From positions 66,084,398-66,148,397 of the forward strand of contig NC_079487.1 of the NCBI RefSeq assembly GCF_020520425.1: a DNA stretch of 64,000 nucleotides, given 5' to 3'. The notes beneath the pieces are model-generated. The model was not told the origin of the DNA. It saw only the letters and a program-made list of their open reading frames with translations, and ran no database searches. The translations under genes and the position numbers were made by a program. This document shows, in pieces, positions 57,880-64,000 of the stretch (positions are counted from its first letter, which is position 1; every line of letters begins with the position of its first letter). This DNA is from Spinacia oleracea. Its lineage: Eukaryota; Streptophyta; Magnoliopsida; Caryophyllales; Amaranthaceae.

Positions 57880-59300
57880 TGTGAGGGGGTCGAAAAAGCA
57901 CGAGGCTAATGCATGACCTCGTCCCTCGTGGGCGTGACGTTGTCAGATCAAGTGTAATTGGATTTCCTGTGAGTTTACACCCAATCGACTAGTAATATAG
58001 GAGTCGCCATTCAGTTTTTAACGACAATGAGAAAAACTGACAAAACCCGGTTATCGTGACATAAATGGAGTGCCATTATGTTCGACCACGACGGCCATAA
58101 GTTCCCTTGTGATCCCTAGTGTGGGGATCGCTCAACGTACACCCGCAGAGCAGAGATTGAGAGTTCGGGGGACTGTAACTACCGAGAGGAGTGCTCATCG
58201 ATAACTCCAGAGGCAGGTTATCCTTACTAGCTCAGCATAAATAATTGAAGGGACATGCGTTAAACTATTAAACTATTCTGAATTGATTTTAACAATATGC
58301 AACACATAATACTAAATCGATCGTGATTATCTTATTTAGATTGATTTAAGGTACCTAGCATGATAATTCAATTGTCCAAGGTATTATCTTATTAGGCGTG
58401 ATAGATCAATCAAATTAATACATCAATCAATCATATGAGGGACACATTACAACGCACCCTTAAGAGGTGCGTTGTGGTTCTTAAAAAAGTAACCACTTTG
58501 GCTTTGCTATTTCTCCTTTTATTTATCGAATCTCGGGTTTCCAAGCAATGTTCCGGTACTCAGGCTTAATTCTTCAGCTAAAAGGGGCAGGATGCGTTCT
58601 GTTCGACTTTTGGGTCGATTGCGACAGAACGCGGGATCAATTTCGCAGCGTGAGGCTTAGGCTTAAGGCGAGAGTCAATACTCAGATTATGGGATTGTGT
58701 GTCCTTTTTCACGTCAGTTTTTAGGCTGTATTTGTAGGGAAAGGGTGTGTGGAAAGATAGATTTTAAGATACGAATCCAAAAAGAATCTGGATAGAAAAC
58801 GGCGCCAGGCATTTTCAGCGCCCAGATCCAGGCGTTGAAAATGGGATCTGGGCCGAGTTCCTTGTCAGATTTGGACTCTTAGAACACGAAGTTTTTTGAG
58901 ACTTATCCGAGTCTTTTAGTGCGTATTAACTTTATGACGGAATGCGTCTGGGCCCGTTACGAACTCTAGGTTCATTAGGAATTTAATTAATACGTAACTC
59001 TTATTTTCGAATTATACCAGGAATAGAATTCCTTTGTAAATTCTATCTCTTTTAGGATTTATGTTGGAGTGCAACACCTAATTCTGACAGGTTTCTATCT
59101 TTTATGACTTTGCCACTTTTAACAACTACCCTTTACGGCAGTTACTATTCATGGCAGGTTTCTATAAATAGCAGTTTTGGCTGAAATGAAAGGGTGATTG
59201 AGATTCGTTATTTTATAGGAGATGCGTTGCCAAGTGGAGATTTATGTTCTCATCATCAAACCTTCCCTTTCGGGAATGGGGACAAAAGTAGGCGTCTACA
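57880..59300 (-). repeat. Family A copy 2, 5' LTR
   Basis: At 1421 bp it is shorter than its partner, mainly because of two deletions. One is near 58420-58432. The other, at 58810-58842, has collapsed the palindrome module to half. Confidence 0.95.
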
Positions 59301-59305
59301 GATGA

Positions 59306-60681
59306 GAGCATAAAGAAGTTGAAGAATCAAAATAGAATGTTGGAGAACCAAGTTGCTCAACTCGCTGATACTTTGTCAAAAAGGCAATCGGGCAAACTTC
59401 CAGGGCAATCTACTTCATCTCAAGATCACACTAGAGAGAGGGCTTGTGCCATTGTTCTTCGGAGTGGTACTACATATGATACCCCCTCGGTACCTATTGA
59501 TTTTGCGGATCTCGGAAAGGGGAGAGAGGAGGGTAGAAGAAATAATGAAAGAGTCAAGGAGAAGGTTATTGATGATTCTCGCCCTTTTGTTCCTTGATTG
59601 CCATTTCCACATCGACAATATAAGTCAAAGGGTGATCATCAGTCTGGTGAAGAGGCATATGTTGAAATTAAGACTGTGGATGTAGGGGTTGAAACCACGG
59701 GTGTTGAGAATAAATAGAGAAGAAGGAAAGCAGCAAGGAGAAGTTTATTGATTCTCCCCCTTTTGCACCTACACTACCATTTCCTCATCGAATGCAGAAA
59801 ACAAAGGTTGATCAACAGTTCGGTAAGTTCTTGGCTATGGTCAAAAATCTCGAGGTAACGACTCCTTTCACTGATTTAATATCTCATATTCCTATGTATG
59901 CAAAATATTTAAAGGCATTCACTAAGAAAAGGGATCTTGGTGGTGTAGAGAGAGTGGCTCTAACTGAGGAGTGTAGTGCTATGTTACAAAATAAGTCTCC
60001 TCCTAAGCTAAAGGACCCCGGTAGTTTCTCCATCCCTTGTCATATAGGTGCTTTATTCATTGATAAGGCTCTATGTGATTTAGGTGCTAATGTGTCTGTC
60101 ATTCCCCTCTCTATTTATAAAAAGTTGACCATGGGAGAATTGAATTGTACCACCATTACTCTTCAAATGGCCGACCATTCTATTAAATACCCCTTAGGTG
60201 TTTTAGAAGACGTCCCCGTGAGAGTAGGTAAATTCTATATTCCTGTAGATTTTGTTGTGCTTGACATAGCAGAGGACAACCAAATTCCAATAATCTTAGG
60301 AAGGCCATTCCTTCATACTGCAGGGGTAGTTATTGATGTTAAGAAAGGGAAGCTAACCTTGACTGTAAGGGATGACAAGGTGACCTTTAGCTTGTCTCAT
60401 GTAATGAAAAGTTCAATGCAAGAATGTCGTGTTCTTTGATTGCTTCTAATGCTAAGTTGCCTCATTCTTATTCTAGAAATTTTTCAAACAATGCACTTGG
60501 TTTGAAAGGGCTCGCAGGTGATGATGTTACTAGAGATGCATTTGATTCTAGTCCAAAAGTTGGAACAAGAGGTTCGATACTCGATGGCACCGGGTTTGGT
60601 GTCCCTGATCGGTGAAGTTGTATGTCTTCTCTTCCCTTCACTTTGGTTTTACTGTAGTGTTTTGTGCAGTGGGGACACTGC
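59306..60681 (+). pseudogene. Athila-like gag tail and protease, continuation after family A copy 2
   Basis: It resumes the frame cut at 47052: KLKNQNRMLENQVAQLADTL, then RACAIVLRSGTTYD, typical of the Athila gag-protease linker. After a stop near 59598 and a frameshift, 59792-60439 is open for 215 codons. That part includes the retropepsin motif ALCDLGANVSVIPLS and IPIILGRPFLHTAG. A short extra frame to 60615 follows. The element is cut at 60682 by a copia insertion, so its RT and integrase are not in the window. Confidence 0.85.
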
Positions 60682-62065
60682 TGTTAGGTTATGATACATA
60701 TGACAATACATAAATCATGCGGAAAAACCATAAAGCCAGGAAAGCATATTATTTACACATAATCATTTAGCATAGTTTAGATGCATACACTTTGTTGCGT
60801 TCCCTCCCTAACTGCGCCCGAACCGAACAAGAACAAGTCTTTAGGACTCCAAGTGTCGCCCCTCCGTAGATAGTCCACAGTACGTCCGGATCCGCCTCAA
60901 GATTGACCAACTAGAATCGCCCTTAAGGTGCTAGGATTTTCGGCTAGGTTAGTGCAAGTGTATGGCTGAATTTTCTTTCCAAAACTTACCCTTTGAATAC
61001 TTCAATTGTCTCTATAAATTATGACCCTAGGCTCTTATTTATAGAGGTATGGAAAGGGAATTGGAATCCTACTAGGATACGAATTAATTAAACTAGAATC
61101 CTATAAGAACTCTAATTAATTAATTTATCCTTTTAGGATTAGGAATTTAATCATATACCAAATCCTAATAGCTTTAGGAATCGTGCATGAACACAAACAC
61201 ACACACGCACGGCAGCCCACGAGGGGCGCCTATGCGCGCGCATGCTCAGCCCACGCCACGAGGCCCGCAACGCAGCCATGGCCTTGGCGCGCGCTGGGCC
61301 TGCCTTGCGGTGGGCCTGGGCGCTGCCTTGGCTTGGCGTGTGGCGCGCGTTTGGCTTGCTGGGTGATGGCCCGACTTCGTGCTAGGCCTTCGTCCGACAG
61401 GCCTCGTCCGATGCTAATTCGTACGATACGCTTCCGATTAAATTCCCGGTTCCGGAATTCATTTCCGATACGAACAATATTTAATATTTCCGATTCCGGA
61501 ATTAATTTCCGTTTCGAACAAATATTTAATATTTCCGTTTTCGGAATTATTTTCCGATTCCGATAATATTTCCGATTCTGACAATATTTCCGTTTCCGGC
61601 AATATTTCCGATTCCGGCAATATTTCCATTTCCATTAATATTTTCCGATATGTACCATGTTTCCGTTTCCGGCAACATCTACGACTTGGATAATATTTAT
61701 ATTTCCGATACGATCCATATTTCCGTTTCCGGCAATATCATCGTTTTCGGAGTATTCATTTCTTGCTTGTGACGATCTCAGCTCCCACTGAAACCAAGAT
61801 CCGTCGATTCCGAATATCCATAGATGGAGTATCTAATGCCATTAAATACTTGATCCGTTTACGTACTATTTGTGTGACCCTACGGGTTCAGTCAAGAGTA
61901 AGATGTGGATTAATATCATTAATTCCACTTGAACTGAAGCGGCCTCTAGCTAGGCATTCAGCTCACTTGATCTCACTGAATTATTAACTTGTTAATTAAT
62001 ACTGAACCGCATTTATTAGACTTAACTTTGAATGCATACTTGGACCAAGGGCACTATTTCCTTCA
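60682..62065 (-). repeat. Copia 3' LTR
   Basis: On the plus strand TGTTAGGTTATGATAC ... ATTTCCTTCA, homologous to the solo LTR at 11446-12910. It contains a GC-rich block (61200-61430) with a spurious ORF and the TTTCCG array at 61435-61745. Confidence 0.93.
61435..61745. repeat. TTTCCG-type short tandem array in the copia LTR
   Basis: Degenerate units of about 20 bp (ATTTCCGATTCCGGCAAT and similar), matching 12285-12570. Confidence 0.8.
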
Positions 62066-62930
62066 GTCTCCCACTTGTCCTTAGGGAGAAGTGTGCATTT
62101 ACCTAATTCCTTTGTCGCTCGATGCTTGCTCTAGAACATAAGGTAAGAGTTGTCATCCTTATTATGTCCAGAGGTGTTTCTCGGTTTCAGAGTTCAACTG
62201 ATCAAATAAACAGATAATCATAGCCTATGATTCATCCGAGCACGGCCATGCATTTTACAGTTTCTAGCTCTCCGAGTGGCCTTGTACAACTTTTAAGCAT
62301 CTCATCCCGATTTATGGGAGGACAATCCCAATCTTGCGATCTTGATATTAGACTTCGTTTGATAGGTGATTACCTGAACGTTGCCTTTATAGCCTCCTTT
62401 TACGGTGCGACGGTTGGTCAACGTCAAAGCAACCAGTTCTCAAACAAGTAATCTCAAATCACTCAGGTATTGAGGATTTAGTGTCTAATAATTTTAATGA
62501 AATTTACTTATGACAGATTTTCATCTCTTACAGTAAAGTTTCATAGGTATGTCCGATACTAGTCTTCCCAAAGTAAGTATCTATGTAAATGATTATGACA
62601 TTGCCATGTCCACATAGTTCAAGAAACAGAACTACTAGTCATCTTGCATTCTAGTCGTCTAACGTTTTCTATGCGTCCAATTTTATAGAAAACTCCGACC
62701 AGGGACCATTTTCAACCTTTGACATTCAAGTTCACTTTATAGACATTTCTTAGTCACAAGACTGGTCCTGATAGTCTATCTTGAATATATCGTCAAATTG
62801 AAGGGACTCATCATTTAATAAACCACAAATTAAATGGAAAAATGAATTCTATTCATTTATTGTGAATGATTAACCAATAATGTTTTACAAAGAATTAAAC
62901 TCTAAAACTTTAAAACATTAAATAAGGACA
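62066..62930 (-). other. Copia polypurine tract and 3' untranslated region
   Basis: The complement of GTCTCCCACTTGTCCTTAG at 62066-62084 is the purine tract next to the LTR. The rest up to the end of the RNase H gene has no recognisable coding. Confidence 0.7.
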
Positions 62931-64000
62931 TCAAAGCCATTCTCCAACATGCTTGATTCCCATAGCTGCAGTGTGCGAGTTGTGCTTCGCCTGCGGCAGA
63001 GGTTTAGTCAATGGATCTGATATGTTGTCATCAGTTCCAATCTTGCTTATCTCGACTTCTTTTCTTTCAACGAACTCTCGTAGAAGGTGAAATCTACGAA
63101 GTACATGCTTGACTCTTTGGTGGTGTCTAGGCTCCTTTGCCTGTGCAATAGCTCCGTTATTATCACAATACAGGGCTATTGGTCCTTTCATGGAGGGGAC
63201 TACACCAAGTTCACCTATGAACTTCCTTAGCCATATAGCTTCCTTTGCTGCTTCATGTGCAGCAATGTACTCCGCTTCAGTTGTAGAATCCGCAATGGTG
63301 CTTTGCTTAGCACTTTTCCGGCTTACTGCACCTCCGTTGAGGCAGAAGACAAACCCAGACTGTGATCTGAAATCATCTTTGTCGGTTTGGAAACTTGCGT
63401 CCGTATAGCCTTTAAGAATTAATTCATCATCTCCACCATAGACCAGGAAGTCATCTTTGTGCCTTTTCAAGTACTTCAGAATGTTCGTGGCAGCAGTCCA
63501 ATGTGCCTCTCCTGGGTCTGACTGGTATCTGCTCGTAGCACTGAGTGCGTACGGAACATCCGGGCGTGTACATATCATAGCATACATTATTGAACCAATC
63601 AATGATGCATACGGAATCCCATTCATTCGTCTACGCTCATCAAGTGTTTTTGGGCACTGAGTCTTGCTTAGAGTTATTCCATGAGACATGGGTAGGTAGC
63701 CTCGCTTGGAGTCCGCCATCTTGAACCTATCAAGCACCTTATTGATATAAGTGCTTTGACTAAGTCCAATCATCTTTTTAGATCTATCTCTGTAAATCTT
63801 GATGCCCAATATGTACTGTGCTTCTCCTAGATCCTTCATCGAAAAACATTTCCCAAGCCAAATCTTGACAGATTTCAACATAGGAATGTCATTTCCGATA
63901 AGTAATATGTCATCGACATATAATACTAGGAAAGCAACTTTGCTCCCACTGACCTTCTTGTATACACAAGATTCGTCTGCGTTCTTGATGAAACCAAAGT
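62931..64000 (-). CDS. Ty1/copia polyprotein, RT C-terminal part and RNase H (partial)
   Basis: The frame is open from the window edge. It includes the RT catalytic segment LVLYVDDILLIGND (YVDD at about 63909-63920), then FSMKDLGEAQYILGIKIYRD and CTRPDVPYALSATSRYQSDP. RNase H has GYTDASFQTDKDDFRSQSG, STTEAEYIAAHEAAKEAIWL and YCDNNGAIAQAKEPRHHQRV, and the end is DPLTKPLPQAKHNSH...GEWL. No stop or frameshift is seen over 356 codons, so this copy may be young. The Met at 63881 is internal, not a start. The lineage looks Tork/Angela-like by the CDNNGAIAQAKEPR motif. Confidence 0.93.
   Translation of the reverse strand, partial: FGFIKNADESCVYKKVSGSKVAFLVLYVDDILLIGNDIPMLKSVKIWLGKCFSMKDLGEAQYILGIKIYRDRSKKMIGLSQSTYINKVLDRFKMADSKRGYLPMSHGITLSKTQCPKTLDERRRMNGIPYASLIGSIMYAMICTRPDVPYALSATSRYQSDPGEAHWTAATNILKYLKRHKDDFLVYGGDDELILKGYTDASFQTDKDDFRSQSGFVFCLNGGAVSRKSAKQSTIADSTTEAEYIAAHEAAKEAIWLRKFIGELGVVPSMKGPIALYCDNNGAIAQAKEPRHHQRVKHVLRRFHLLREFVERKEVEISKIGTDDNISDPLTKPLPQAKHNSHTAAMGIKHVGEWL

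Larger units (their letters stand above)
47053..59300 (-). mobile_element. Family A copy 2: complete Tat/Retand-like element lacking RT and integrase
   Basis: Exact borders are given by LTRs TGTGAGGGGG ... GTCTACA at 47053-48530 and 57880-59300, with the TSD GATGA at 47048-47052 and 59301-59305. Total length is 12,248 bp. The layout on the minus strand is as in copy 1: 5' LTR, primer site, 5' UTR, gag-protease (56639-53657), spacer, antisense gene (50499-52328), tandem repeats, polypurine tract, 3' LTR. No pol beyond the protease is seen. It splits the gag gene of an Athila-like element. Confidence 0.95.
60682..64000 (-). mobile_element. Ty1/copia retrotransposon, 3' part, running off the window
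   Basis: Reading on the minus strand from the window edge: RT and RNase H (64000-62931), a 3' non-coding region, the polypurine tract GGACAAGTGGGAGAC, then the 3' LTR (62065-60682) starting TGAAGGAAATAGTGCCC. It interrupts the Athila-like element. The target duplication cannot be checked because the other end is outside. Confidence 0.93.

Noticed and set aside
62227..63660. Plus-strand ORFs opposite copia RNase H
   Set aside because: They are shadows of the minus-strand coding frame or short frames in the 3' non-coding region.
28461..64000. Endogenous pararetrovirus
   Set aside because: All RT, RNase H and gag pieces sit between LTRs with target duplications and follow copia or gypsy order. 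No movement-protein or caulimovirid coat motif is seen.
1..64000. CRISPR arrays, tRNA or rRNA genes, bacterial operons
   Set aside because: The tandem repeats lack regular unique spacers, no cloverleaf or rRNA sequence was seen, and introns and LTR elements show the DNA is plant nuclear.

Overview
The window is plant nuclear DNA built almost entirely of nested transposable elements. Plant hallmarks are a CACTA transposon, a Helitron, Ty1/copia and Ty3/gypsy LTR retrotransposons with plant-type primer sites, and GT-AG introns. The repeat style (Tat/Retand-like gypsy elements rich in GCGCCCAG palindromes) suggests a Caryophyllales genome such as spinach or a relative. That attribution is inference. 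I see no intact host gene, tRNA, rRNA or CRISPR array.

Left part (1-15.46 kb): remnants of one unidentified minus-strand host gene, with exons near 13.9, 13.45 and 6.9 kb. A 5.8 kb CACTA element (925-6739, TSD ACA) landed exactly in its stop codon. A minus-strand Helitron (9140-13351) sits in one intron. The Helitron was itself hit by two LTR elements that survive as solo LTRs: a gypsy one at 9914-11390 (TSD CCATC) and a copia one at 11446-12910.

Middle (15.46-42.7 kb): a four-level nest. A 5'-truncated Tat-like element ('family B', plus strand) has its 3' LTR (16537-42713) split by two insertions. One is a 1.76 kb decayed copia element (16765-18523, TSD GGCTT). The other is a large Tat-like element ('family A' copy 1, minus strand, 18981-41534). 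Family A copy 1 is split by a 10.6 kb Tekay/Del-like chromovirus (25691-36279, TSD CTCCT). That element has 2770-bp LTRs that look identical, yet its gag-pol is decayed.

Right part (42.7-64 kb): a Tekay-like LTR with three tandem LTR starts is followed by an Athila-like gypsy element (LTR ending at 45575, gag, protease). Its gag was split by family A copy 2 (47053-59300, TSD GATGA). Its downstream part is cut off at 60681 by a copia element running off the window (60682-64000) with an open RT-RNase H frame.

Most interesting system: family A. Both complete copies encode gag-protease on the minus strand but have no reverse transcriptase, RNase H or integrase. On the opposite strand they carry a complete-looking transcription unit: TATA box, a two-exon ORF of roughly 540 residues resembling plant-mobile-domain-type proteins, a phase-0 GT-AG intron, and AATAAA. 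About 60-bp double-palindrome modules recur at six matching places in each copy: both LTRs, 5' UTR, upstream of the antisense ORF, inside its intron, and downstream of it. Family B carries a module of the same design but different sequence, which suggests concerted evolution. The likely picture is a gag-bearing parasite mobilised by an autonomous Tat-lineage partner outside the window.
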